Below, piece by piece: positions 22,979-35,216 of a stretch of DNA of 64,000 bases. The stretch lies in the NCBI RefSeq assembly GCF_050624435.1, contig NC_134538.1, positions 125,718,937 to 125,782,936 on the forward strand, given 5' to 3'. The DNA is from Tenrec ecaudatus (Eukaryota; Chordata; Mammalia; Afrosoricida; Tenrecidae). Position 1 is the stretch's first letter, and the number at the start of each line of letters is the position of its first letter. Position numbers and translations under genes: made by a program. The notes beneath the pieces were generated by a model. It did no database searches, was not told the origin of the DNA, and saw only the letters and a list, made by a program, of their open reading frames with translations.

Positions 22979-23079
22979 CCCTCTCTGCCTACTGGTGAGT
23001 AGCACCCTGGGAACCCCACCATGGTTTAGCTGATTTTTTGCTTTGTGTCCTACTGCCTGCTCTCTTTCTCCTCTTCCAC
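22979..23079 (-). repeat. Inverted repeat, right arm (101 bp)
   Basis: Partner of 22249-22349, about 96% identical in reverse complement. Begins CCCTCTCTGCCTACTGGTG and ends CTCCTCTTCCAC. Confidence 0.95.
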
Positions 23080-23493
23080 CTTTACTACATTCCAATTGTT
23101 CTTGTGAACCGGGAAGAGCCCAAGAGTACACTGATAGGTTCTACACTGATAGCTTCTTTTAGTTAAAGGGGGAAAAAAAAGCATACTTAGAAAGCACTGT
23201 GTAAGAATAATATTCTAAATTTGAGTGTTCTCCCTCAAACTAATGTTGCAATGTCTGTAGTGTTATATCTTCTGGTTAATAGTGACATCAGCAGTGGCTG
23301 TACCTTAAATAATCCTTAGATTATCTTTAATTTCCACATTATCTCCCCACTATCCTGTAATAGACCTCCTGAATTCTTCTAATTGAGATATATATAGTTC
23401 AGTTGACAAGCAAATGCTAATGTAGGTCATGGTCATTCTATCTGCCCTCCTCATCCAACATTCTATTTTTGGCAATCATCATCTTGTATGTGT
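23080..23493. other. No gene or repeat recognised
   Basis: AT-rich unassigned sequence up to the target duplication of the next L1. Confidence 0.5.
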
Positions 23494-23507
23494 CATCCAA
23501 TAATTTT

Positions 23508-25426
23508 TTAATAATCATTTTACTGGGGGCTCATACAACTCATCACAATCCATACATACATCCATTGCATCAAGCACATTTATACATTTGTTGCCATCAT
23601 CATTCTCAAAACATTTTATTTCTATTTGAGCCCTTGGTATCAGCTCCTCATTTTCCCCTCCTTCTCTGCTCCCCACTCCATCATGAACCCTTGATAATTT
23701 ATAAATTATTAATATTTTGTCATATCTTACACTGTCCGATATCTCATTTCACCCCCTTTTCTGTTGTCTGTCCCTCAAGGAGGAGGTTATATGTAGATCC
23801 TTGTAATAGGTTCCCCTTTCTACCTCACCTTCCCTCCACCCTCCTGGTATCGCCACTCTCACCGCTGGTCCTGAGGGGTTAATCTGTCTTGGATTACCTG
23901 TGTTTCCAGTTCCTATCTGTACCAGTGTACATCCTCTGGTCTAGCTAGATTTGTAAGGTAGAATTGGGATCAAGATAGTGGGGGAGAGGAAGCATTAAAG
24001 AACTAGAGGAAAGTTGTATGTTTCATCATTGCTCTACTGCACCGACAGGTTCATCTCCTTCCCGCGACCCTCTCATAAGGGGATGTCCAGTTGCCTACAG
24101 ATGGGTTTTGGGTACCCACTCCATACTCCTCCTCATTCACAATTATATGATTTTTTGTTCTCTGATGCCTGATACCTGATCCCATTGACACCTCATGGTC
24201 ACACAGGCTGGTGTGTCTCTTCCATGTGTGCTTTGTTGCTTCTGAGCTAGATGGCTGCTTGTTTATCTTCACGCCTTTAAGACCCCAGATGCTATATCAT
24301 TTGATAGCCAGGCATCATCAGATTTCTTCACCATATCAGCTTGTGCACCCACTTTTTTTTCAGCAATCCTGTTGGGACGGTGAGCATCATGGAATGCCAG
24401 TTTAATAGAACAAAGTGTTCTTGCATTGAGGAAGTACTTGAGTGGTGGCCCAATATTCATTGACTACCTTAATACTAAACCTATAAATACATGCACATAG
24501 ATCTATTTCCCCATCATCATATATAAATATACTTACATATGTACATGCTTATATTTAGACCTCTATAAATGCCCTTTGCCTCCTAGTTCTTTCCTCTATT
24601 TCCTTTTACTTTCCTCTTGTCCCACTATCATGCTCAGCCTTCATTTGGGTTTCAGTAATCTCTCTCAATTACATTCCCCTTGCTCAAGCCCTACCAGACC
24701 TCCTACACCCTCCTCACCATTGATTTTTGGATCACTTGTTGTTCCCTTGCCCCTGGGTTTGTTAACACCACTTCCTTTCCCACAGCTCCCCATCTCCTAT
24801 GTCCCCCCGTAACCATCAGTCCAGTTGTTTTCTCCTCCATATTGTTTATCCCATCTATCTTATGTAGATAGACCTGCAGAGATAATAATATGGACAAAAC
24901 AAGACAGAGCAAAACCAAGCAACAAATGAAAACAAAACAAGAAGAAGAACAACAAAAAACAATGACAACAAAATAAATGTCTGTAAATAGTTCAAGGTCT
25001 GTTTGCTGACCTTTAGGAGTGTTTTCTGGTAGAGTCTGATGGAGTGCCAAGCCCTGGCCCAAAGTCTATTTTTGGTATTCCTTAGGGACTTCGTTGTTCA
25101 GCTTGGTGGGCCAGGATGTGCTGCACTCTCTCTTCCTCCTCCTTCATTTGCTCCTGTGTGGTCTGATCAGACATGTCTCTCTCCCTGAGCTGTAGCTTCA
25201 GTGCTGTCCTCTGAAGTAAATTCTTCTGAGAGGAAGGGCAGCTGTCCACGTAGCTGGGATTGGGGCCAGCCCCTCAGACCTCTCTGCTGGTTCCCTGCTT
25301 CATGCCAGTATGTTGCATTCACATCTTGGAGCACTGGGTTGAAGTCTGGTCCCTCTTTCCCTGTGGAGAGATAAACAGTACCCTCCCCTTGGGCGTGTTA
25401 GTGCCCTGTTCTGCTGTTACCCATGG
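23508..25426 (-). mobile_element. L1 3' UTR insertion with 14-bp target duplication
   Basis: 1.9-kb antisense L1 3' UTR, truncated about where the UTR begins. A perfect 14-bp duplication CATCCAATAATTTT flanks it (23494-23507 and 25427-25440). The 3' end shows TTTTTAATAATCATTTTACTGG, i.e. the AATAAA-region end in reverse. Long low-complexity A/C stretch at 24890-24975 is the antisense of the T-rich tract seen at 1580-1640 in the first copy. Confidence 0.95.
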
Positions 25427-25440
25427 CATCCAATAATTTT

Positions 25441-26380
25441 AAGGACTCTACATTTTGCTTTGTTTCCCCTTGTCAAAATGAATGAAAGGTGACAGTATTG
25501 GAGTGTCAATACCAGTGAGAATGAGGTCAGGATTGCTGAGGGCAGGTAATATTTACTTTCAGTTCAATGCTTCACGGATGTGAAATGGTTACCTGTGGAT
25601 TCGGCTGGAGAGGAAAGAACCAACTAAATATCACAAGGAGACACTGGAATCCAATCACGGGCAAAGCGTGACTGCGGAGGAGCTGGAGAGGCCGTTAGTG
25701 CAGCTTGAGAATTAGTAATGATCCCACTTCAGGCACAAATGCAAAAGGCTATAATGAAACCATGTCCCATGGGCCTCCTTCTCAAAGCAGAGAGGGCTGG
25801 TGCTCAACTGTCTCTTGAAAACAATTTTAAGAAAACTGCTCTGACATCACTAAAAATCAACAAGTCATTCCTCCGGCTTTTCACAAGTGTCCCCTAGAGC
25901 GAGAGAACTGTGATTTGAGATTAGAAATTATTTTCACACATTTATTGTAATAATCTATGTTCAACATCTGTTTATTGTAGTGTCATAAACCTGTTTTCAT
26001 TGTGTATTCTAGCTAAAAGGAAGATTGCATCTTTATATCATAATTATGGATTTTCTAGGAATTTGGGCTCTCTTGGAGTAGAGCCCATCTACATAAGCCT
26101 ACTGTCCAACTTTCAGACACTTGACGTCAATTACATTTTCGGGAATTTATTATATACAAATATAGGTGACTTTCATTATATATAATTCGCTCTCTCTTTA
26201 AGAACAATGCGTTGCTTTATTGGGAAAAAGACGTGCTTCCTCAATGCAAATGTTCAGTCTAATGTTTGCCTGTTTCAATAAATAAACGAGGCGGGCATGT
26301 CTTTCACTGTCAAGGTCGGCTGTCAGTTCATTGAGTTTAGCTGGTGACTGTTGCCTAGACAATTAAAAGGCACTAGGTGC
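25441..26380. other. No gene recognised
   Basis: Unassigned. The last ~15 bases (AAAAGGCACTAGGTGC, 26365-26380) form the left target duplication of the EEF1A1 retrocopy. Confidence 0.5.
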
Positions 26381-28072
26381 CTTTTCAAAAAGGGGTAGGC
26401 TTCAGAATACAGGTGTTGGTTGAAGATTATTTCAAAAACCTAACCCAAATTGGAAAGGAAAAGACTCCTATCAATATCGTCTTCATTGGGCACATTGATT
26501 CTGGCCAGTCCCTCCCTACTGGTCACCTGTCCACGAATGGAGGTCTACAAAAGAACCATGAAACATTCCAGAAAGGAGCTGCTGAGATGGGAAAGGGCTT
26601 TCAAATGTGCTTGGGTCTTGGATGAATGGAAAGCTGAACATAAAGTGGCATTGCCATTGATATCTCCCTGTGGAAATTTGATACTTGCAAATGACCATCT
26701 ATTCGACCATCACCGATGCCCCCCGAACATAAAGACTTTCTTAAAAACACGATTACAGGAACATCACAGGTTGAGTGTGCTGGGTTCTGATTGTTGCTGC
26801 TGGTATTGGTGACTTTGAAGCTCCAGCAACGGGCAGACCTAGGAGCATACACAGTGAGTGTGAAACAGCCAACTATTGGTGTTGACCAGTTGGATTCCAT
26901 GGAGTCATCCCACATCCAGAAGTTATAAGAGGAAATCACTAAGGAAGTCAGCACCCACATTAAGAAAATTAAGTACCTCCTGATATAGTAGCATCTATGC
27001 CAGTTTCTGGTTGGAATGGTGCTAACATGCCAGTGCCAAATGCTAATATGTCTTGGTGTAAGGGATGGAAGGGTACCCGTAAGGATGGCAATGCCAGTGG
27101 AACCACATTGCTTGAAGCTCTGGATTGTATCCTGCCACCAACTCACCCAACTGACAAGCCCCTGCGCCGGCCTCTCCCAGATGTCCCCACAATTGGTGAT
27201 GTTGGTGTGGCCCCATCAGGAGGAGTGGAGACTGGTGATCGTTTACTGCAGTCAGCGTGACCACTGAAGTGAAGTCTGTTGAAATACACTGTGAAGCTTT
27301 GATTTTGTGAAGCTCTGCCTGGGGACAATGTTAGCTTCAGGGTCAAGAATATCTCTGTCCAAGATGTTCGCTGTGGCAATGTGGCTGGTAGCAGCAAAAA
27401 TGATCCACCAATGGAAGAGGCTGACTTCACTGCTCAGGTGATCGTCCTGAACCATCCAGGCCAAATCAGTGCTGGAGACAGCGGTGTTGGATTATCACTC
27501 TGCTCACACTGCTTGCAAGATTGGTGAACTCAAAGAAATGATGGATCACCATTCGGAAAAGAAGCTGGAAGACGGGCCCAAATTCATGAAGTCTGGAGAT
27601 GCTGCCAGCATTGACATGGTTCCTGGCATGCCCGTGTGTGGAGAGTACCTCTAACGATCTATCTTCCTCTGGGCATTTTGCTGCTTGTGGTATAAGCCCG
27701 GCCGTTGCTGTGGGCATCACCAAGGCAATGGACCAAAAGGCTACTGAAGCGAGGAAGGTCACGTCACCACGTCTACTCCGACGGCTCCGAAGGCTAACTG
27801 AATGTTGCCAGGACACTTGCCCCTCAAGTCTTCATCACTGGTGGAAGATCTGTTTGCCTCAATTGCCCATTTAAGTTGAATAGTAAAAGACTGGCTAATG
27901 ACAACGATGCATGGTAAAATATTCAGGAAGAATCTTTTCTTTGTTTCTTTGTTGTGTGGCAGTTGTAAGTTACTAGTTTTTAAAGTAAGTGCCTTTTACA
28001 TGGAAAACAACTTGATCCAAAATGTATCACAGAATTTTGAGACCCATGAAAGCAAAGTTTAATGAGAGAGAG
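26381..28072 (+). pseudogene. EEF1A1P: EEF1A1 processed pseudogene, full length
   Basis: Retrocopy of the mRNA for translation elongation factor eEF1A1, the GTPase that delivers aminoacyl-tRNA to the ribosome. It starts at CTTTTC (26381), matching the TOP start of the mRNA, and continues through a spliced 5' UTR ('gaatacaggtgttgg'). The start ATG is ATT at 26449-26451. The CDS equivalent runs to a TGA at 27799-27801, followed by the 3' UTR ('ggccattt'-like tract near 27868, 'agtaaaagactggctaatgac', 'ttgagacccatgaaag'). Recognisable peptides include [67 protein letters not shown]. The P-loop GKS is GQS, and the DAPGHRD and NKMD boxes are lost. Several frameshifts and small deletions (1353 versus 1389 bp). 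No introns. Imperfect flanking repeat AGGCACTAGGTGC / AGGCAATAGGCAT. Not functional. Confidence 0.96.
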
Positions 28073-29236
28073 AGGCAATAGGCATATAACACAGCCAAGC
28101 AACTGACAGTTCAAGGTCGGACTATATGCTGAAAATAGTCACTATGATTCAAGTAGAACTGATCATTCTGTGTTGAAGAAACCAAGGATGGAGAGGACAC
28201 TGTTCACAAAACTCTTCACAGGCAAAAATGAGAAGAGACTTGACCTCACATCACCATGACTTGCTTTTCTCTGGAGTCTTAGGTTCAAACAAAATCAAAA
28301 CTTTTGTAAAAGTGCTTAATTGAGATAAGTGACTTAAGCATAAATGTTGTAGCTGATAGAAAATATGTTCAAATACTTTATAGAAGTGCTACTGTAAGCA
28401 TGGCGCTCAGAACAGTCTGCAGCTTGTGCTGACCTAGATTTTTTAAACAGCTCTAAAAATATAGCTTTCTAAATATATTTTTGCTTAAATGCTTTATATT
28501 TTAGTTATACTGAAATCCTCAGTCTATGACTAAATGTTCAGAGGTGTCAGAGTAATACGCTCTAAGATTAAGTGGCATTTAATTTTGATTTTGCAGAAGA
28601 TTATATTGATAAAGTTGAAAATCTAAATATTTAATAATTGCCTCCACTTAGTTGTTCGGGTTAGGTTGCAGTTGGAAGCATTTGGTGGGGCGGACTCCCT
28701 TTCATAGCTCACAGTAGTTCCACAGTAGAAAATGTGATAGAAACATTACCCCAGATGATGATCGAGAGGAGAGAAACATAAAGCGCCAGAAGTTTGCTAC
28801 AATGGAGCAGTACATACTTTATGAAAGTAAATTTGAAAGCAGATGAGTTCATAAGAAAGGAAAGTCTAGAAGGATATACACTAAATTGTTACAAAGGTTA
28901 TCCCTATGTGATGGAATTATGACTAGTACTTTCTGCTTTTTCCAATATTTCTATAATAAAAACATATTTATAAGCATTCTTCACGTTGATAAATGGTAAA
29001 ATCTAGAAGAGACTGGTCTTTCCACTCCAGACTTATGGATTCTCTATTTTTTTCATTTAGTATTTGCTGTTTCTTTCCTTAGTTCATCTCACTCTTCATC
29101 GACCTAACCAAAGTCAGTCAATACATAAGTTTACGTTCTATTCTCTAACATCTCCCACAGAGCTCGTGGCATACTATGTTATGGTCTCCCAAATTATTGA
29201 AAGATGAAGCTTAAGAAAACTGCATTTTTAACTACT
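28073..29236. other. No gene or repeat recognised
   Basis: AT-rich unassigned sequence downstream of the retrocopy. Confidence 0.5.
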
Positions 29237-29298
29237 ACTGCATAACGCAGATCATAGATTTTTAGTCACTGCATAACTCAGATCATAGATTTTTAGTC
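29237..29298. repeat. 31-bp tandem duplication
   Basis: Two adjacent 31-bp units starting ACTGCATAAC and ending TTTTTAGTC, one mismatch (CGCAG against CTCAG). Confidence 0.95.
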
Positions 29299-29439
29299 AT
29301 CAATATTGTGTCTTCACTCATTACCAGAAAATGCCTCCCATTTCTGAAGATGGCTGATGCCATACTACGGTCACTGATAATCCCCAAGATCTCATAAGGT
29401 AAGTACACAGAGTCTAGCTAGCACGTGGAGTGTGATAAA

Positions 29440-29640
29440 AAAGGAACCCTGTGGTCCTCTGGTTATGAATAGGGCTGCGAGCTACAAGGTCTGTGGTTGG
29501 AAACCCCCAGCGGCTCCTCGGGAGAGAGACAGGGCTTTCTATTCCATCAACAGTGACCGTCTCGGAAACCCACAGGGGCGGTTTTACCCTGTCCTGGAGG
29601 ATGGCTGTAAAGTGGCCCCCACTCGACAGCAGTGAGAAGG
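29440..29640 (+). mobile_element. AfroSINE
   Basis: Well-preserved copy: 'ggaaccctgtggtcctc', 'agggctgcgagctacaaggtc', 'ccccagcggctcctcggg', 'gagacagggctttctatt', 'gtctcggaaacccacagggg'. It is among the least diverged in the window. Confidence 0.88.
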
Positions 29641-29867
29641 TTTGATGCAGACTTCTCTGTCTGGTGCTCACCCCACTTGAATTACATGGCTGCCATGTTT
29701 GCTGTGTCAGGTGAAACGGTAGTCACCGTGGTCTAGAAGTGAATGGTGATCTTTCAGTTCACCATCCATGGGCCAGAATTATTCACATGGCTTCAACCTA
29801 AATACAGAGATTGAGAAAGTATAAGGGGAGGATGGATTTCTGGGGAGTATGACTTTATTTCTGGGGA

Positions 29868-30060
29868 GCTGGGCTGGGGCAATGGTTAAAATACTTAGCT
29901 GCTACCTAAAAGGCTTGTGGCTGCCACTTCCCAGCCACTCCACAGGAGTGATTATGTGTCTGCTCCCATAAAGAGTACAGCCTTGGGGCCTATGGGCTCA
30001 GTTCTTCTCTGTCCTCTAGGTCCCCATGAGTAGAAATTTGCTAGTTGAAAGTTGGATTGG
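29868..30060 (+). mobile_element. AfroSINE, diverged
   Basis: 'gctggggcaatggttaaaat', 'ctgctacctaaaaggc', 'gctcccataaagagtacagcc' and 'aggtccccatgagtagaa' follow AfroSINE order. Confidence 0.7.
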
Positions 30061-30759
30061 TGTTTTCATTCTATTTCTGGAATTTGGTATTCCAATATTG
30101 AATAACAGAAGAATTAACAAATGTATTTCAGAGAGCAGCGTTTTCTAGTCTTGCACAGAGCATGGCTTAGTTCCCTTAGGACTCGTCATTGTCTTCTGCG
30201 CGACTTCTATCTGACCCTTCAGTTTTTCTTGAGACTCAGATAGAACTTACACTGGAAAACATTGGCACCCATATGGCCCTCCATGCCCATCTATGACTAT
30301 ATATTACTTTCAAAATGAGAAAATCTAGTTTTCAGAACTAGATCTGAGGTGACATTTAATTGGCCTGCACCAGTGTGATAGGAGTGGCCATTTATAACTG
30401 CAAACCATTCTGACTAGGTTTCAATGTATACTGTAAATCCTAACTCCTCCACCTATATATATAATCCCGTTTGAGAGTAGATTTCCTTTGTTAGGTCATG
30501 TGTATGTTTACGGCATAGGTAAATGCATGTGTAGAAATAGTCTCTGTCAAGTCTAAATGGATGCATGAGTATTGTCCCACTCTCGCTCTCACATACACAC
30601 CCCGCCTGCTTGCCTATCCATGCATCTACCCACAGATCACCATTCGTGCATGATTCCGTATAGAACATCACTTACCTCAGCTACTGTTAGTTTTTACAGC
30701 CTTCTCAGTGTCTTCCCCAGTGTTAGTATATATACTTTTTGAAATAGAAAAGCTGAAGA
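30061..30759. other. No gene or repeat recognised
   Basis: Unassigned sequence. Confidence 0.5.
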
Positions 30760-31005
30760 TGCAAGCAAGAAGCAATGGGGCAGGATAGATGGCAGACCAC
30801 ATGAAGATCACCATGGAACCTAAAAACAGAAGCTGTAAAAAAGCAGGAACCTACCACCCAGGTGGACACTGAGAATCTTCTCCAAGGACTAGTGTTCTGA
30901 ATTCATACTTCCAGCCTCCTGAGCTGTGGGAAAACCAGTTCTACTTGCTAAAGCCACCTATTTGTGATATTTCTGCTGCAGCACCACTAGATAACCAGAC
31001 CACCG
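30760..31005 (+). mobile_element. MaLR (MLT1/MST-like) LTR, 3' part
   Basis: 'cttccagcctcctgagctgtg', 'ctacttgctaaagccacc' and 'gcagcaccactagataacc' match the conserved 3' half of mammalian MaLR LTRs (usual text: 'ctgtgagaaaataaatttctg', 'aagccacccagtctgtgg'). Old and partial. Confidence 0.65.
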
Positions 31006-31771
31006 TGCTTGTGCCTCATGATTAAGTATATTGATGATCAATCCTACTTACTATGGAAACATATCAAGTCATCACCACTTCCTGCTGCTGCTCCATGCCT
31101 GGTTCTCCTCCCCAAAGGAACAATACAAAATCATGAAAAATAATGTAAATGTTTACACTATGTATCCTTGAAAGGGCAGCTCAGGAGACTCACTTAGCAT
31201 ATGACCCAAGGCTTTCTATACATCTACATCCCAACATCTCCTCTTTCTCCATGTCCTCACAGTGTCCTCTTCATACCCGGGGTTGTTTTGAGTTTATGGC
31301 CTTCCTCTGTCCTTCCCACTCCACCCTGCACATCCTACAGAGGGCTCGCCCTGCTGCAAGAGGTTCACTCTAACTGCTTTTTCTTAAAGAGGAGCAGGAC
31401 CTAGGGAGCTTGGGAATATCCTCATTACTCACCCTTTTAGGTAGACCATACCAACTCCCCCCTCAATGATACTCAAATTATTTCCAGGAGATAAAATATG
31501 AGAGTACTCTCAAGATACAAAAGAATTTCCCACAAGCAGTGCGGAGTAGCTGGCTCACCACATTGTACCAGGCAAGTTTTCAGAAGCAGGGTCCTTCTGT
31601 CTCCAGCGACACTGATGAAACCCTCCAAAAGAGGATAATCTGCCAACTTTATCACAAATGTGTGTGAACGACAGCTTCCCCCCCCCCACCCTCCTGCATC
31701 AGACATTCATTAACTGCAGATGGTAAACAGTTCTCTCTGAAAAGTGGCTTTTATCTCAGGCTGTTAAAATA
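31006..31771. other. No gene or repeat recognised
   Basis: Unassigned. A C10 run lies near 31679-31688. Confidence 0.5.
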
Positions 31772-31808
31772 CAAAAAAAAAAGAAGAAGAAGAAGAAGAA
31801 GAAGAAGA
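31772..31808. repeat. A-run followed by (AAG)n
   Basis: Eleven As then about eight AAG units. Confidence 0.95.
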
Positions 31809-31917
31809 GCAGAGCTTCTTGCCACTGTGGATTTACCAAAGTCTTTGTAATCAAAATAATTTTAAATACAACTGCCCTTTGAAAAGCTATAGATACTCCC
31901 GGAGTAAACAACACTTA

Positions 31918-32020
31918 TTGTTGTTGGGTGCTGGGGAATTAGTTCCAGCTCATAGTGACCCTCTGTACGACAGAATGAAACACTGCCCAGTCCTGTGCCA
32001 TCCTCACAATCATTGCTGTA
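31918..32020 (-). mobile_element. RTE 3' end, minus strand
   Basis: 'tgttgttgggtgctgggg', 'ttccagctcatagtgaccctc', 'gaatgaaacactgcccagtcc' is the reverse complement of the RTE 3' end, truncated after about 100 bp. Confidence 0.8.
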
Positions 32021-32204
32021 AAATAACATTTAATGCTTGGAAAATCAAACTGATGTTGTCTGTGCGGCTGTGAGAATCCATTTAAAGGAAAGCGTGGTGC
32101 CAATACTGATGAGAAGTTTATTTCCCAAAGAGGTGATTTGTGGCTGCAATCCTTTTGTCTCCCAGAACACAGCGATAGCAGTATAGGTACAGAGAGGTTG
32201 TTTT

Positions 32205-32488
32205 CCTTAGGTGCTGCCAAGTTGGCGCTGACTCAGAGTGACCCAACGAATATCTGAGCAAACTATTTTTCGGTCCTAAGCCAAAATTGTCGCTCTGCCG
32301 GTTAGCCCATTGTTGCAGCCTCTGTGTCAATCTATGTTCATAGGTCGTCTTCCCTCTTTTTGTTGATTATTTCAGCACACACGATGTCCTTCTTCAGTGT
32401 CCAAAGGAAAAGACTCACCAGGGTTAGTTCTAAGGAACGGCCTTATTGTACTTCCTCCGAGGCAGCTTTGTACATTTTTCTGGTTTGG
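32205..32488 (-). mobile_element. RTE 3' part, minus strand
   Basis: Second antisense RTE end: 'ggtgctgccaagttggcgctg', 'cccattgttgcagcctctgtg', 'cacgatgtccttcttcagtg', 'cttattgtacttcctccgaggc'. Confidence 0.8.
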
Positions 32489-32494
32489 GCTGGT

Positions 32495-32567
32495 GTTGTT
32501 GTTAAGTTCTTCAAGTTGGTTCTGACTCATAGTGACCTAGTGTACAAAGCACAAAGCACTGCCCGAT
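32495..32567 (-). mobile_element. RTE 3' end, minus strand; interrupted by the next L1
   Basis: 'gttgttgttaagttcttcaag', 'ctgactcatagtgacctag', 'aaagcactgcccgat'. The copy continues after the L1 insertion at 34596. Confidence 0.8.
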
Positions 32568-34590
32568 CACTAACGCACCCAAGGGGAAGGTGTTGTTTAT
32601 ATCTCCACAGGAGAGGGTGAGAGGGACCAGACTTCAACCTGGTGTGCCAAGACACATACTGGCATGAAGCAGGGAGCCAACAGAGAGGTCTGCGGGGCCA
32701 ACCCCAGCCCCAACTACATGGACACCTCCCCCCACTTCTTCCCCTCCCAGAAGAATGCACTACAGAGGACAGCACTGAAGCTACAGCTCAGGGAGAGGGG
32801 CGCGTCTGATCAGAGCACACGGGAGCACATGAAGAGGGAAGGAAAGAGAATGGAATACATCCTGCCCACCAAGCCCCAAATTCAAGGTCGATATTCCTGC
32901 TCAGAGTACCCAATGCACAGACAGAACCATAGCGTCGGTCCCATCATGAGACAAGTCGTCTCTCACTGATCCATAAAGCTATGAGGGACAACACTGGAGG
33001 TACAGTACTAGAATTGTGCCTGATCTGACCCCACCATACTGGAGCAAAGGGCATGCAACAGAGGAGCAAGGGGAGCAAAGCAGTGAAGTCCTTGGGGAAT
33101 ACCAAAAATAGACTTTGGGGCTATGGAATGGCACCCCATAAGACTTGAACAGAAAACACATCTAAACGTCAACAGACTAGGCATAATCTGTAGGCTTTTC
33201 TTTTTTATGTTGTTGGTTTGTTGTTGTTTGGTTTTCTTTTGCTCTATATTGTTTTTGTGCTTATTATTGTCTTTGCATGTCTATCTAGATAAAAGAGGCA
33301 TAATAAACAATCTGGAGGAGAAAACAACAGGACCAATGGTTGGGACATGTGAGAGGGGAGGCGTGGAAAGGCAGTGGGTGTTAACAAACCCAGGGACAAG
33401 GGAACAACAGGTGATCTAAAAGCGATGGTAAGGAGGGTGTAGGATGCCTGGTAGGGCTTGATCAAGGGCAATGTAGCTGATACCTAATGAAGGCCAAACA
33501 TGATAGTGGGGCAAGAGGAAAGTAAAATGAAATAGAGGAAAGAACTAAGACTCAAAGGACATTTACAGAGGTCTAAATACAGGCATGTATATATGCAAAT
33601 ATATTTTTATATAAAGATAGGGACATAGGTCTATGTACATAAATTTATATGTTAAGTATTAAGGTAACAGATGGACATTGGGCCTCAACTCAAGTACCCC
33701 CTCAACACAAGAGCACTTCATTCTAATAACCTGGCATTCCTTGATGCTCACCCTCCCAAAATGATCACTGAAGACAAATGTGTGCATAAGCAAATGTGGT
33801 AAAAATAGATGATAGTGCCCGGCTATCAAAAGGGGTCTAGAAGGGGTCTAGAAGACTTGAAGATAAACAAGTGGCCATCTCGCTGAGAAGCAGCAAAGTC
33901 CGCATGGAAGAAAGTACACCAGCTTGTGTGATCATGGGTGTTGATGGGATCAGGTATAAGGCATCAGGCATCAAGAATCCAGAACAAAAAAAATCATGTC
34001 AATGTGAATGAGGGGGAGTGCAGAGTGGAGACCCAAAGTCCACCTGTAGACAATTAGACATCTTTTTATGGAAGGGTCACAAGAAAGAGATGAGCCAGTA
34101 TAGTTCTTTATTATTTCCTTACCCCTGCTATCATGATCCCAATTCTACCTTACAAATCTGGCTAGATCAGAGCATGTACATGGGTACAGATAAGAGCTGG
34201 AAACACAGGGAATTCAGGACAGATAAAGCCCTCAGGACCAACAATGAGAATAGCAATACCAGGAGGGGAAGGGGAAGGTGGGGGGAACTGATTACAATGA
34301 TCTAAATATAACCCCCTCCCTGGGGGATGGACAACAGAAAAGTGGGTGAAGGGAGACATCAGACAGTGTAAGATGAGAAATAATAATAATTTATCAATTA
34401 TCAAGGGTTCATGAGGGAGGGAAGGGTGGGAGAGGGAGGGGAAAAATGAGCTGATATCAAGGGCTCAAGTAGAAAGAGAATGCTTTGACAATGATGATGG
34501 CTACATATGTACATATGTGCTTGACACAATGTATGTATGTATTGTGATAAAAGCTGTATGAGCCCCTGATAAAATGATTTAAGAAAACCA
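32568..34590 (+). mobile_element. L1 3' UTR insertion, about 2 kb
   Basis: Near-complete 3' UTR from 'cactaacgcacccaagggg' to 'cctgataaaatgatttaag'. It splits an antisense RTE: the RTE text stops at 'acaaagcactgcccgat' and resumes at 'acaaaacactacttgagcc', so the shared ACAAARCACT is probably a decayed target duplication. Confidence 0.9.
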
Positions 34591-34595
34591 ATACA

Positions 34596-35216
34596 AAACA
34601 CTACTTGAGCCTGTTATCCTCCCAATTGTTCTTATGTTTGAGCCCATAGTTGCAGTCACTGTGTCGGTCATGGGTCTTCCTCTTTTCCAATGCCCCTCTA
34701 CTTTACTAAGCATGGTGTTCTTCTCCAGGGACTTGCCTCGCCTGATGACATGTGCAAAGTACGTGAGCTGAGAGAAGTCTCTTACTCCTTGTTTCTAATG
34801 AACATTCTGCCTGAATGTTCATTACAACAAACAGATCAAGACAAATTTGTTTGTTCTTTTGGCAGTCCCTGGTACTTCCAATATTCTTTGCCAGCACCAT
34901 CATGCAAATGCATCGGTTCTTCTTTGGTGTTCCTCATTTGATGTCCAACTTTCACATGCATATGCGGCTATTGAAAATACCATGGCTCAGTTCAGGCGCA
35001 CCATAGTCCTCAGAGTAACATTCTTGCTTTTCAACACTTTAATGAGGTCTTGTGTCACAGACTGAGCCCGTGCAATGTGCCATTTGATCTCCTGACTGCT
35101 GCCTTCATGATCGTTGATCGTATATACAAGCAAGAAGGGATTCTTGACAACTCTGATTTTTCTACCATTTATCATGATACAAGTTTTGAGGGTTTTGATT
35201 TTCTAACATTGAATTG
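34596..35216 (-). mobile_element. RTE ORF 3' part, minus strand
   Basis: Continuation of the RTE beginning at 32495. Antisense landmarks: 'cccatagttgcagtcactgtg', 'gtgttcttctccagggacttg', 'catgcatatgcggctattg', 'catttgatctcctgactgctg', 'atttatcatgatacaag'. An LTR then interrupts it at 35217. Confidence 0.85.

Noticed and set aside
22685-23131. 148-codon minus-strand ORF as a new gene
   Set aside because: No domain, no codon-level sign of selection visible, and it runs across an inverted-repeat arm. Kept only as a note.
26449-27801. Working elongation factor gene
   Set aside because: No start codon, several frameshifts, lost GTP-binding motifs and no introns; it is a processed pseudogene.
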